This document shows positions 46,495 through 54,407 of a stretch of 64,000 nt of DNA, one piece after another. A program made the position numbers and the translations under genes. The stretch is from Variovorax paradoxus (lineage in GTDB: Bacteria; Pseudomonadota; Gammaproteobacteria; Burkholderiales; Burkholderiaceae_C). Positions within the stretch are counted from its first letter, which is position 1; every line of letters starts with the position of its first letter. The stretch spans positions 6,761,001 to 6,825,000 of the forward strand of contig NZ_CP045644.1 of assembly GCF_009498455.1 (NCBI RefSeq). The letters are read 5' to 3'. Below the pieces are notes generated by a model that made no database searches, was not told the origin of the DNA, and saw only the letters and a list, made by a program, of their open reading frames with translations.

Positions 46495-46520
46495 AGAGGC
46501 CCCTTGGGACCTCTCTTTTT
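46495..46520 (+). terminator. terminator-like hairpin at the islet's left junction
   Basis: AGAGG-C-CCC-TT-GGG-A-CCTCT forms a stem with one mismatch, followed by five Ts on the plus strand. It lies directly where the binding-protein homology stops, so it may be part of the inserted DNA's edge. Confidence 0.55.
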
Positions 46521-46705
46521 GACTCCTCCACCTTAGCGACCACTCGTTGGTCGAATTCCGTTTGCCAGCAGCGCAGATATCACAAATCCAGTGGTTCTCG
46601 GCCGACGAACACATGTCGAGGTAAGGGCATACGCCTCAACGTTTCGCGTCTTCTTCGCCACAAGTTACGACGTCCGCAGAGGCGGGGCTATCAATGCGGA
46701 CGAAC

Positions 46706-47098
46706 TCAACCAGTTCCCTTGATAGCTTCCGAGCGAAGCCTCGCGCCAACTGTGGCCTCGATAATCTTGTCGCGAAGTGTCTCAACCTTGTCCTGCTTGA
46801 GCACCGGCACATCGAGATGCCTAGCAATTTGATCCAAGGTCTTCTTGGTCTCGAAGGCAGTCTCCATGAACTGAGAGGCCTCCGCGCGACTTGGGAACAT
46901 GGTCAGTTTCGCCACAAGGCTGTTGAGGTCGACCAACGTCTCAGGCGAGATCTCCTCCTTGGATCTGCGACGAATGACCTTAATCTCGATGTCGCAGTTC
47001 GGATCGATTAACCGAGAAATTTCGTCCTCGGACATCCGCTCAAGGGCTCCTGCCAAACGCCTCAACGCTGACGCCGCCGTGAATGAGGAGTAGCTCAT
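46706..47098 (-). CDS. small partner protein of a ParA-like ATPase (unknown family)
   Basis: A 130-aa soluble, mostly helical protein. Residues 20-60 are charged, and the C-terminal part (LDVPVLKQDKVETLRDKII, then a conserved-looking VGARLRSEAI) could be a SAP/Rho-N-like helix-loop-helix; that is only an impression. Its ATG overlaps the ParA stop as ATGA and is preceded by a strong GGAGGAG site, so synthesis is coupled to ParA. Codon use and lower GC differ from the surrounding genome. A DNA- or cargo-adaptor role for ParA is inferred from pairing alone. Confidence 0.7.
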   Translation of the reverse strand: MSYSSFTAASALRRLAGALERMSEDEISRLIDPNCDIEIKVIRRRSKEEISPETLVDLNSLVAKLTMFPSRAEASQFMETAFETKKTLDQIARHLDVPVLKQDKVETLRDKIIEATVGARLRSEAIKGTG

Positions 47099-48024
47099 AG
47101 CTCCTCCAAGAGCTTCTCGAACTCATCAACCACTGCTTCAATCTCATTAACAATATCCGAGTGGGTATTGTTCGAGTAAGCATTCAGCACCACGGGCATG
47201 AGGTTCTGTGGCGCATCCCCGAAGATGGTCTTGTTTTCGCGAAAGTAGTTGTCGAGCGTAGAAACTCCTAGCCGCTTCGTTTGCGAGATGAACTGCCGCT
47301 GCGCCGAAATCGGCTGCCCGCTTGTGATCTGGATCATGGTGAAGATAACGCCGAGAATCTGTGGCGATATTTTGAGATTGTCCTCGTCTGGTCCGGCGAA
47401 CTCGTTGAAGTCCTTCACGAGCTCCTTGACGCTGCGCTGTAGGTAGTCGATGCCCAAGGTGGACAGATAGTCCGGTTTTGCCGGTATCAGAATTTGCTCG
47501 CTTGCAACAATCGCATTCTTGGTGACGATGTTGAAGTTTGGCGGGCAGTCGATCAAAACAATGTCGTAATCCTCGCTTTCTGCGATAGCTGCAATTGCCT
47601 GCCGCAGTTGCCCGTGGACTTTCAAGTAATTTCGCTTCGAAGCTGACATGTTGACGCCGCCCAAAAGTGTCGCCAGCTCTAAGTCCACATTGATCAACCC
47701 GAGATGCGAGCAGATCAGGTCGATCTTTCCCCCATTGCGTCGGACGATCCCGTTAACAGCAGGTGGAGTTATGACGAAGTCAGTAAGGGGTGGTGGCTCC
47801 TTACCTTGGCTGATGACGTCGAACCATGACTTGATGGTTTTACCAGCCTTGTAGTTCGTATCCCAGTCGTCGGGTGTGACGAAAGAGAAGGTCAGACTGG
47901 CCTGCGCATCGGTGTCAATCAACAGCACTTTTTTTCCTCGCCACGCTAGCTCACTAGCGATATTGGCAGTCACGGTCGTCTTGCCGACGCCGCCTTTGTA
48001 GTTGATGACCGAGACGATATGCAT
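47095..48024 (-). CDS. ParA/MinD-type ATPase
   Basis: A 309-aa P-loop ATPase of the ParA class. The deviant Walker A KGGVGKTT (residues 10-17) has the signature lysine K10. VLLIDTDAQASLTFSF follows as the A' motif and DIVLIDCPPNFNIVTKNA as Walker B. ParA proteins position plasmids, chromosome regions or protein clusters through ATP-driven DNA binding. No ParB gene is present; instead a 130-aa gene is translationally coupled downstream. AGGA lies before the ATG. Lower GC suggests acquisition by transfer. Confidence 0.9.
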   Translation of the reverse strand: MHIVSVINYKGGVGKTTVTANIASELAWRGKKVLLIDTDAQASLTFSFVTPDDWDTNYKAGKTIKSWFDVISQGKEPPPLTDFVITPPAVNGIVRRNGGKIDLICSHLGLINVDLELATLLGGVNMSASKRNYLKVHGQLRQAIAAIAESEDYDIVLIDCPPNFNIVTKNAIVASEQILIPAKPDYLSTLGIDYLQRSVKELVKDFNEFAGPDEDNLKISPQILGVIFTMIQITSGQPISAQRQFISQTKRLGVSTLDNYFRENKTIFGDAPQNLMPVVLNAYSNNTHSDIVNEIEAVVDEFEKLLEEL

Positions 48025-48327
48025 TTCGAGTCCTAGTGAAAGTTAGCTGGACATTATGTAGGACTCCTTGGCCGAGGACACATGAAAATCTCCGACACGG
48101 CAATCGGCCGTACCTTCGTGAATTGGGCACAGACTCAGAGCGATCGTCACACCCTGATTGAGTCGGCACAGCTAATGAAGAACAGCCCGTGGCGAGCGTC
48201 AAAAACTGCATCTGATCTTTGACCGTTATCGTAGCGTTGTCCAAAAAATAGGAGCACCGGGTAACGTCGAACTTCTGCTACTAGCAAATGGCACCCGCCT
48301 GTGTCAGTAAGCAGTGACAATCCTCAA
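48025..48327. other. gene-free gap upstream of the ParA pair
   Basis: This 303-base stretch separates the divergent parA-like and HipB-like genes and should hold their promoters. A 46-codon frame on the plus strand, 48082-48222, is the only candidate small gene; it has no clear ribosome-binding site or recognisable family. A dyad sits at 48302-48319. I see no insertion-sequence ends or attachment-site repeats here. Confidence 0.4.
48302..48319. promoter_or_regulatory. HipB-type operator candidate
   Basis: TGTCA-N8-TGACA lies eight bases before the HipB-like gene. The five-eight-five geometry is the same as the E. coli HipB operator (TATCC-N8-GGATA), though the half-site differs. Autoregulation by the adjacent protein is therefore plausible. 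Confidence 0.55.
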
Positions 48328-48612
48328 ATGGCCCAAGGAAAACGAATTTCTTCCGACATCGGAGACGACGCGATCCAAGCGATCAAGGCGTTCGGTGCTG
48401 CCGCCAAGCTGGCGCGCACAACGGCTGGCGAGGGCCAAGCGGTTGCCGCTGCGCGCTTGGGCGTTCATGTCCAGACGATCGCGCGGATCGAATCGGGTGA
48501 GCCGGGCGTTGCCATCGGGCACGTGCTCGGCATGCTGGCGCTCTACGGCATCTCGACCACGTTGCAGCAACCGGCGGAGAACGGCGAGCGCCCCACCGGT
48601 CGGCCCGGCTAG
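48328..48612 (+). CDS. HipB-like XRE-family regulator (orphan antitoxin)
   Basis: A 94-aa protein with one helix-turn-helix at about residues 28-75 (AVAAARLGVHVQTIARIESGEPG), of the type found in HipB antitoxins. No HipA kinase follows: the next gene is convergent and its stop codon shares the CTAG with this one. It may be a solitary regulator or the remainder of a lost toxin-antitoxin pair. A GTG at 48301 would add nine residues but would cover the operator-like dyad, so the ATG is preferred. Confidence 0.75.
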   Translation: MAQGKRISSDIGDDAIQAIKAFGAAAKLARTTAGEGQAVAAARLGVHVQTIARIESGEPGVAIGHVLGMLALYGISTTLQQPAENGERPTGRPG

Positions 48613-48893
48613 GTATCGCCAACGACAGCACGCAGCGACTGCAGCGTGGCTTCGGCCGTTTCGATGCGCCGCTGCAGCTCTTCATTGACCAGCCGCACGA
48701 GCGCGCCGAGTTCGGTGCGCGTCGGGTACACCTCGTCGGTGTCGTTCACGTGTTGCGGCACGATGAGTTTCTCGATGCACGCATACGCGCGTCGCACCGT
48801 GTGAAAGCTGTCGAGGTCATCGCAGGCCTGAAGGGCGAGCGATTCGGCGCAGAGAGTTGCCGAGGATTCGGGGAGCAAGGGAGCGAGCGCCAT
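48609..48893 (-). CDS. small hypothetical protein
   Basis: A 94-aa soluble protein, probably mostly helical, with a histidine- and acid-rich centre (YACIEKLIVPQHVNDTDEVYP) and a C-terminal coiled-coil-like end (VNEELQRRIETAEATLQSLR). No domain is recognised. A very good GGAGG site lies four bases before the ATG at 48893, so that start is favoured over the longer frame. Its stop overlaps that of the HipB-like gene. Confidence 0.6.
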   Translation of the reverse strand: MALAPLLPESSATLCAESLALQACDDLDSFHTVRRAYACIEKLIVPQHVNDTDEVYPTRTELGALVRLVNEELQRRIETAEATLQSLRAVVGDT

Positions 48894-49065
48894 CAGGCCT
48901 CCAGGAGGTGAGCGCAGAGATGCTTCGGGAGACCAAGCCCGGCCGCGCCTCCCAGGCGCAGCGGCCGCAGTATAGCCACGCACCTCCGCCCGATTCACAG
49001 CGCAAAACCGGGATGCCCCTACGACCCGTGCCCCCTCCCCCGATGCTGGAACAATGGGCCGATCT

Positions 49066-50064
49066 ATGGATGGTCTCGATCTCATCAAAACGTTCCGCGA
49101 AGTCGCGTTCCGGCGCAGCTTTTCCCGCGCGGCCCTGTCGTTGGGCATGTCCAAGGCGACGGTCAGCCGCTATGTGGCCGAGCTCGAATCGCGCAGCGGC
49201 GTGCGCCTGCTCAACCGCTCGACCCGCTCCCTGAGCCTCACCGACGCAGGCGAGGTGCTGCTGGAGCGCAGCACCGAGCTGGTGACGATGGCCGAGAACA
49301 CGCTCAACGACCTGCAGGCGCACGGCTCGCACCCGCGCGGCCGGCTGCGCATGAGCGCACCGCACGGTCTCATTGCGGGCTGGCTCTCGGACGTGATTGC
49401 GGAGTTCATCAAGCTCTATCCCGACGTGTACGTGAGCCTCAATTTCACCAACCACGACATCGACCTGATCGAGGCCGGCATCGACATCCACCTGACGGGC
49501 GGGCGCATCGACGACATGAACCTGATCGTGCGCCGGCTGGTGCGCTTCGACATGGTGGTGTGCGCGTCGCCCGCCTACTGGGCGCAGCGCGGCATTCCGC
49601 AGGTGCCCGAGGACATGGCCCGGCACGACGTGCTGAGCTATTCGCCGATGCCCACGACGAGCCTGCCTTTCGAAACCGACGGCCAGCCGCACGAGGTGGC
49701 GGTGCACAGCCGCATGGAGGCCAACGACGCGGTCGCGTTGATCGAGCTGGCGCTGCGCGGCGTGGGCGTGGCCTATGTGCCCGAGCCACTGGCGCAGTCG
49801 CACCTGGAGCGCGGCGCGCTGGTGCCGGTGCTGCGCGACCACATGCCGCACGAGCACTGGCTGTACGCCGCCTACTCGCAGCGCCGCCACAACAGCGCGG
49901 CGATGCGCGCGATGCTCGACTTCCTCGAAAAATCGATGGGGCCGGTGCCCGAGCCCCTGCCCGCTGCCGTGCCGGTGGCGCTGCCGCCGTGCGGCACCAC
50001 CGCAGCCGCCATGGCGGCGCGCGACTCACTCGTTTCCAACGGAAAGGCTCCGCTCACCCCATGA
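49066..50064 (+). CDS. LysR-family transcriptional regulator
   Basis: A 332-aa LysR protein. The helix-turn-helix is at residues 15-45 (SFSRAALSLGMSKATVSRYVAELE) and the effector domain follows to about 300. The C-terminus has a Pro/Ala-rich extension. Its stop overlaps the ATG of the acetyltransferase gene (ATGA), so the two are made together, an uncommon pairing that hints the acetyltransferase may act in the response this regulator senses. Confidence 0.9.
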   Translation: MDGLDLIKTFREVAFRRSFSRAALSLGMSKATVSRYVAELESRSGVRLLNRSTRSLSLTDAGEVLLERSTELVTMAENTLNDLQAHGSHPRGRLRMSAPHGLIAGWLSDVIAEFIKLYPDVYVSLNFTNHDIDLIEAGIDIHLTGGRIDDMNLIVRRLVRFDMVVCASPAYWAQRGIPQVPEDMARHDVLSYSPMPTTSLPFETDGQPHEVAVHSRMEANDAVALIELALRGVGVAYVPEPLAQSHLERGALVPVLRDHMPHEHWLYAAYSQRRHNSAAMRAMLDFLEKSMGPVPEPLPAAVPVALPPCGTTAAAMAARDSLVSNGKAPLTP

Positions 50065-50525
50065 CCTCGCCCGCGCTCGTGATCCGCCCGCCGACACCCG
50101 ACGACTTCGCCGCCTGGAAGCCGCTCTGGGACGGCTACAACGCCTTCTACGGCCGCGAGGGCGCCACGGCCTTGCCCGACGCGGTCACGCAGGTCACGTG
50201 GCAGCGCTTCTTCGATGCGTACGAGCCGGTGCATGCGCTGGTCGCCGAACGCGACGGGCAGTTGGTGGGGCTGGTGCACTACCTGTTCCACCGCAGCACG
50301 ACGCGCATCGAGCCGACCTGTTACCTGCAGGACCTGTTCACGCAGTCGTCCGAACGCGGCCGGGGCGTGGGCCGCCAGCTCATCCAGGGTGTGTACGACG
50401 AGGTGCGGCGCGCAGGCGGGTACCGCGTGTACTGGCAGACGCACACGACCAACGCGGCGGGGCGGATGCTCTACGACAAGGTCGCGAAGCACGAGGGCTT
50501 CATCGTCTACGCGACGATGGTCTGA
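50061..50525 (+). CDS. GNAT-family N-acetyltransferase
   Basis: A 154-aa acetyl-CoA-dependent acetyltransferase. The CoA-binding motif A is SERGRGVGRQLIQGV (about residues 97-111), preceded by the beta-strand CYLQDLFT and followed by YRVYWQTHTTNAAGRMLYDKV, typical of the fold. The substrate is unknown. It is translationally coupled to the LysR gene before it. Confidence 0.9.
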   Translation: MTSPALVIRPPTPDDFAAWKPLWDGYNAFYGREGATALPDAVTQVTWQRFFDAYEPVHALVAERDGQLVGLVHYLFHRSTTRIEPTCYLQDLFTQSSERGRGVGRQLIQGVYDEVRRAGGYRVYWQTHTTNAAGRMLYDKVAKHEGFIVYATMV

Positions 50526-50539
50526 GCCCGCGCTGACGA

Positions 50540-50884
50540 TCAGTACTTGATGGTGATGCCGGCCTTCACGCCGGTGTTGGCCTTGCCGTCCGAATGCGCG
50601 CCGCCCGAGAAGGAGACGTCGCCCCCGGTCTTGGCGCCCACCGAATAGGTGGGCCGCTTGCCCGAGGTGTCGGTGCCGGCCTCCAGGGCGCTGCCGTCCG
50701 GGCGCTGCACGCCGACCGTGGCGCCGTTGGTGCGGGCCGAGGTTTCGGTGGAGTCTACGTTGGGCGTGATGTAGGCCGTGCCCTTCTCGTCACTGTCGAT
50801 CGGCACTTTGATGGGCTCCGCGGGGGCCACGCCGGCCGCTGCGCAGGCAGCCACACCCAGGAACGCAAGAATCACTCTGTTCAT
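50540..50884 (-). CDS. small exported hypothetical protein
   Basis: A 114-aa protein with a signal peptide (residues 1-23, ending GVAPAE). The mature part is polar and rich in Gly, Ser and Thr, with repeating motifs such as YSVGAKTGGDVSFSGGAHSDG, consistent with a small beta-rich secreted protein. No family is recognised. It converges on the acetyltransferase gene with a 14-base gap. Confidence 0.6.
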   Translation of the reverse strand: MNRVILAFLGVAACAAAGVAPAEPIKVPIDSDEKGTAYITPNVDSTETSARTNGATVGVQRPDGSALEAGTDTSGKRPTYSVGAKTGGDVSFSGGAHSDGKANTGVKAGITIKY

Positions 50885-50971
50885 GGGCACTGATGGTGGG
50901 GGCTGGCCGTTACGCGGGCTGTGGGGGTGGCCTCCCCTGCCGCGTAGGACAAGGGCGGTGTTTTCGCGGCT

Positions 50972-51457
50972 TCAGTGCCATGACATGTTGAACAGGAAGA
51001 ACGCCGCCAGCACCCACAGCAGCAGCACGAGGTGCGTGAGCTGCAAGCCTTCTTGCCGAATCCAGTAGCCGAACCACAGGCCACCCAGGTGCATCGCGAG
51101 GAGGAATGCGGCAAAGCCGGCCAGCCCCAGGTTGAGCCACGGCCGCGCGACGGCCAGGTCGCCGCCGACGACCAGCGCGGCACTGCCCGCCCAGAACGCC
51201 AGCGCCGCGCCGAGTTGCAACGCCAGCACCACACCCAGCGCCGTGCGATGCAGCGCCACTGATCGGATCGCACGTGTCAGCAAGGGCGTCTCGATGGCGG
51301 GTTCGTCGTGCAACGGCGCCATCGACATCGTGCCGCCGACCGCGAACGCCGAGCCCGCAAAGCCGCGCCAGTTGTTGCGCACGGCAATCGAAAGCCACAG
51401 CGCCATGCCCAGCGCGTGAAGGGACTGGAACAGCCAGACGGAGGTAGGGAGATTCAT
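50972..51457 (-). CDS. four-helix membrane protein, possibly DUF2165-related
   Basis: A 161-aa inner-membrane protein with helices around residues 8-25, 70-95, 110-130 and 140-158. The internal RNNWRGFAGS and the overall spacing recall small DUF2165 integral membrane proteins, but this is a loose match. The ATG at 51457 is preferred to one nine codons earlier. A perfect A/T-rich palindrome lies upstream, between it and the divergent TPR gene. Confidence 0.6.
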   Translation of the reverse strand: MNLPTSVWLFQSLHALGMALWLSIAVRNNWRGFAGSAFAVGGTMSMAPLHDEPAIETPLLTRAIRSVALHRTALGVVLALQLGAALAFWAGSAALVVGGDLAVARPWLNLGLAGFAAFLLAMHLGGLWFGYWIRQEGLQLTHLVLLLWVLAAFFLFNMSWH

Positions 51458-51476
51458 CGGGGCGCCTGTGGCATTA

Positions 51477-51502
51477 AATATCAAAGATTATTCTTTGATA
51501 TT
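51477..51502. promoter_or_regulatory. perfect A/T-rich palindrome between divergent genes
   Basis: Ten-base perfect arms (AATATCAAAG and CTTTGATATT) flank the six-base ATTATT. In this GC-rich DNA such a site stands out. It lies 19 bases before the membrane-protein ATG and 50 bases before the TPR gene, so it likely binds a regulator of one or both. Confidence 0.65.
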
Positions 51503-51552
51503 GATGCGCCCGCCGGTCGGCGGTCAAAGTCCCTCAACGAAGGTCGAACGCC

Positions 51553-51906
51553 ATGAACACCGCCACCACCCCGCCCGGCCCGTCGCCCGAGGCGCTCGAG
51601 CGCCTGCTGGCCGCGGGCCGCGACAGCGCCCTGCTGCGCATGAGCCTTGCGCTGGCGCATCACCGGCGCGACGACGCGCCCACGGCGCTGATGCATGTGG
51701 AGAAAGCGCTGGCTTTCGACCCCGAGTTCACGGCCGCGTGGCGGCTGCAGGGCCTGCTCGCGCTGGCGCTCGGCGACGCCGCGAAGGCCGAGGCCTCGTT
51801 CGCGCAGGCGCTGGAGGTGGCGCAGCGGCGCGGGGAGCTTCAGCTGGTGAAGGAACTCACCGTGCGGCTGCGGCGCCTGCGCACGCCGAAGCCAGCTGCA
51901 GACTGA
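51553..51906 (+). CDS. TPR-like small protein
   Basis: A 117-aa helical protein containing about two tetratricopeptide-like repeats (residues 44-77 and 78-110; ALMHVEKALAFDPEFTAAWRL is typical). Such repeats mediate protein contacts. No signal peptide. It ends six bases before the convergent nitrobindin-like gene. Partner unknown. Confidence 0.75.
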   Translation: MNTATTPPGPSPEALERLLAAGRDSALLRMSLALAHHRRDDAPTALMHVEKALAFDPEFTAAWRLQGLLALALGDAAKAEASFAQALEVAQRRGELQLVKELTVRLRRLRTPKPAAD

Positions 51907-51912
51907 CCTGCG

Positions 51913-52545
51913 TCAGCCCGCCATCTTCGCCAGCGGATTGAGCCCTGGCTCGCCGACGCGCGTGAGCGTGTTGCGGTCGGTGTGATGGAAGGGCTCGGCC
52001 TGGCCCTGGATCTGCATCACGGTGTCCTGGTCGTACGACCAGGTGCCGTCGGCATTGATCGTCACCGTGATGTTCCACGCCAGCGTGGTGAAGGCGCGTT
52101 CGATGAACGGGTTCGACACGATGCCGTTCACCAGGCTGCCGTGCTCGGCGCTGAGCGTGAACTGCGTGTCGCCGGGCTTCACGTGCCCGCTGGCCATGGC
52201 CACCTGTCCGCGCGGAATCGCCAGCGTGTGGAACACAGTGCCGGTGGCCGGCTCCCACAGCCAGTAGCCGACCTGGTCGTGGTACATCTTCGTGAGGCCG
52301 GGCTTGTGGATGTAGGTGTGGTAGCGCAGACCGTACAGCAGCTGCGGGCCGTTGGTCTGCGCGTCGATGGGCTGCAGCTCGTAGTGCTCGACATACACCT
52401 GCGTCTTCGGGCCCTCTTTCTTCGGCTTGACGTCGACGCCCTTCATGCCCTCCCAGATGCCGGCCATCGCTCGCAACGGGCCGAGGTTGGCGAGCGTGTC
52501 GGGGTCGGCCGGGGGTTCGGTGTAGATGTCTTCGGGTGTGGTCAT
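51913..52545 (-). CDS. nitrobindin-like heme-binding beta-barrel protein
   Basis: A 210-aa soluble protein of the nitrobindin/THAP4-like beta-barrel family. It has the family's opening LGPLRAMAGIWEG, YGLRYHTYI and the C-terminal PFHHTDRNTLTRV, which includes histidines of the heme pocket. Relatives bind ferric heme and react with NO or peroxynitrite, so detoxification or sensing is possible. It lies at the end of the minus-strand series that starts with the CorC-like gene. Confidence 0.82.
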   Translation of the reverse strand: MTTPEDIYTEPPADPDTLANLGPLRAMAGIWEGMKGVDVKPKKEGPKTQVYVEHYELQPIDAQTNGPQLLYGLRYHTYIHKPGLTKMYHDQVGYWLWEPATGTVFHTLAIPRGQVAMASGHVKPGDTQFTLSAEHGSLVNGIVSNPFIERAFTTLAWNITVTINADGTWSYDQDTVMQIQGQAEPFHHTDRNTLTRVGEPGLNPLAKMAG

Positions 52546-52624
52546 GGGGTTTGTCGTGGGAGGAAGAAAACGGAGAGAAGCTTTTCGGTTCTGATTCTGC
52601 TTGAGCACTGCAGCGGTCAGGTCG

Positions 52625-53050
52625 TCAGAGCGTGTCCCACACCTGCACGAGCCCGACGAGGTGCACCACGCCGTACACGAAGCACACGAGCGAGCTCCAG
52701 ACCCAGAAGGCGTTGAGGCGGCGCCGGTCGAACAGCCACATCGCGACTGCGGCGAGCCCGCGCAGCAGGTACACGGCGGTGATGGCGGGCAGCACCAGGG
52801 CCTGCGAGGGCAACGGCTGCAGCACCCCGGCGCCCGCGAGCGCGTAGGCGGCCCACACACCCAGCATGCCGGCAATCACCAGCGTCACGGCCACGGGGTA
52901 CAGATGGCCGGCCTCCGCGCTCGCGGCCATGCGCTCGCCGGCGCCGAAGAAGCGGTACCAGGCCGGGCCGCCGAAGATGATGCAGAGGTGCAAGAGCGCG
53001 GCGATGGCGCTCAGCACGGCGCCGGCGATCAGGAAGAGGTTGGGGGTCAC
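52625..53050 (-). CDS. four-TM hypothetical membrane protein
   Basis: A 141-aa inner-membrane protein with four helices (residues 6-28, 52-72, 85-105 and 115-137). The segment GGPAWYRFFGAGERMA is conserved-looking and occurs in uncharacterised proteobacterial membrane proteins. It starts 18 bases after the PurA-like stop, so it probably belongs to that operon. Function unknown. Confidence 0.72.
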   Translation of the reverse strand: MTPNLFLIAGAVLSAIAALLHLCIIFGGPAWYRFFGAGERMAASAEAGHLYPVAVTLVIAGMLGVWAAYALAGAGVLQPLPSQALVLPAITAVYLLRGLAAVAMWLFDRRRLNAFWVWSSLVCFVYGVVHLVGLVQVWDTL

Positions 53051-53068
53051 GCAGGCTTTCTTGTCAGG

Positions 53069-54397
53069 TCAACACAGCAGGTCGCGCGCACGGACAGCCT
53101 CGCGCACCGGGCCGAACGCACCGAAGCGCACGGGCAGGCCGCTGAGGGCTTCCGCACGCCGGACCCAATCTGCCGCGCTGGCGACAGGGTTCGGTTCGTA
53201 CAGGGGCTGCGCGCCTTCCAGCAGACGGGTCAGTGCGTGCTGGTGGTCGAGGTCGGGCGCGTCGCTCAGCGGCAGCGACGACAGCGTGCGGCCGTCGGCG
53301 CCGCGGTAGCCGGCGCACCACCGCAGGTCGGCGTGCGCAACCGCATCGAGGTGGCTCGCGAGCAGCCCGTCGAGCGGTCCGGCGGCGGCGAGCGCGTAGC
53401 GCAGCAGCACGGCGTCGGGGTGGCCGCGTCGGAACGCACCCTGCCAACCCTCGTCGGCGTTGTGCGGCTCGGCCAGCCGCGCATCGAGCCTATGGTCGTG
53501 CGTGGGCAGCGGCCCGGCGCCGTGCCGCGTGAGATGGCTGCGCAGCACGCCCAGATGCTGCACGGGCGCCGCGATGCCCGCGTCGCGCAGCACAGCCTCG
53601 ACCGCGGCGGCGGAGACGGTGCTCCAGGTGGTGTGCGGATGAAAGCCGCGCCACTCGTCGAGCAGCACGCCCTGCGCGCCTTCGAAGAGCACGGTGCCGG
53701 GCAGCGCGAGCCGTTCGCCGATGGCGTCGGCACTTGCCGGAGGCGACTGGCGCAGGCACGGCTGCACGGCGTCGAGCCAGCGCTGGGCGAGCGAGGCGTC
53801 GGCGAGCGCGGCCAGCTCCTGCGCGGCATCGGCCGACGAAGCCGCCGCGTTCGCGAACTCGCGGTGCAGCGCGACGCGCACGGCTTCGAGCTTGTCGAGC
53901 GTGCGCGTCGCGTGAACCAGATCGCCGTAGTGCAGCGTCGTTTCGGGCACTGCCAGCGCTTGCCGCACGGTCTCGCCCACGCCGACGCCGCAGCTGCCGT
54001 GCGCCGCCGCGCCGCGCGACCACTCGCGCAAGCGGCCGGCGGCCTGATGGAACGGCGTGGTCACGCGGCAGCGCGCATCGATGAACAAGCGCGCGAACGC
54101 GTCAGGCACGCCCGCGCGCTGCAGCACCTCGGCCTCGACGCGCAACGCAGTCGGGTGCACCACCACCGGGCTCGCCAGCACGGTCGCCACGCCGGCATGG
54201 AAGCTGCCCGCGCCGAACTGGGAGAAGGTGTGGTGGCGGCCGTCGGCCAGCACCACGTTGTGGCCGGCCTGCGCGCCGCCGTTGAAGCGCACGACCGTGT
54301 GGGCACCCCAGGCGTCGCACAGGAAGTCGGTGAAGCGGCCCTTGCCGCAGTCGCCGAAGCCGAGACCGAGCAGCGAGACGTAGCGCGTGGAAGTCAA
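53069..54397 (-). CDS. divergent PurA-like (adenylosuccinate synthetase-related) ligase
   Basis: A 442-aa paralogue of adenylosuccinate synthetase. The GTP-loop motif GLGFGDCGKG (residues 11-20) keeps the catalytic Asp 16 but has Cys in place of the usual Glu of GDEGKG. The catalytic His 46 is in GAQAGHNVV. VLFEGAQGVLLDEWRG matches the IMP-binding region and HGAGPLPT a later core motif. The canonical aspartate loop (TTGR) is not found; the matching region is DEGWQGAFRRGHP. It may therefore join a different amine to a purine or related base. The start is a TTG at 54397, just past the VWA stop; a longer frame exists. Confidence 0.8.
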   Translation of the reverse strand: MTSTRYVSLLGLGFGDCGKGRFTDFLCDAWGAHTVVRFNGGAQAGHNVVLADGRHHTFSQFGAGSFHAGVATVLASPVVVHPTALRVEAEVLQRAGVPDAFARLFIDARCRVTTPFHQAAGRLREWSRGAAAHGSCGVGVGETVRQALAVPETTLHYGDLVHATRTLDKLEAVRVALHREFANAAASSADAAQELAALADASLAQRWLDAVQPCLRQSPPASADAIGERLALPGTVLFEGAQGVLLDEWRGFHPHTTWSTVSAAAVEAVLRDAGIAAPVQHLGVLRSHLTRHGAGPLPTHDHRLDARLAEPHNADEGWQGAFRRGHPDAVLLRYALAAAGPLDGLLASHLDAVAHADLRWCAGYRGADGRTLSSLPLSDAPDLDHQHALTRLLEGAQPLYEPNPVASAADWVRRAEALSGLPVRFGAFGPVREAVRARDLLC

Positions 54398-54407
54398 CAG
54401 CGGGCCA

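Noticed and set aside
48082..48222. 46-codon plus-strand frame as a real gene
   Set aside because: No ribosome-binding site or recognised family was seen; kept only as a note in the intergenic entry.
47954..48244. 96-codon minus-strand frame upstream of the ParA gene
   Set aside because: It overlaps the ParA N-terminus in another frame and shows no coding features.
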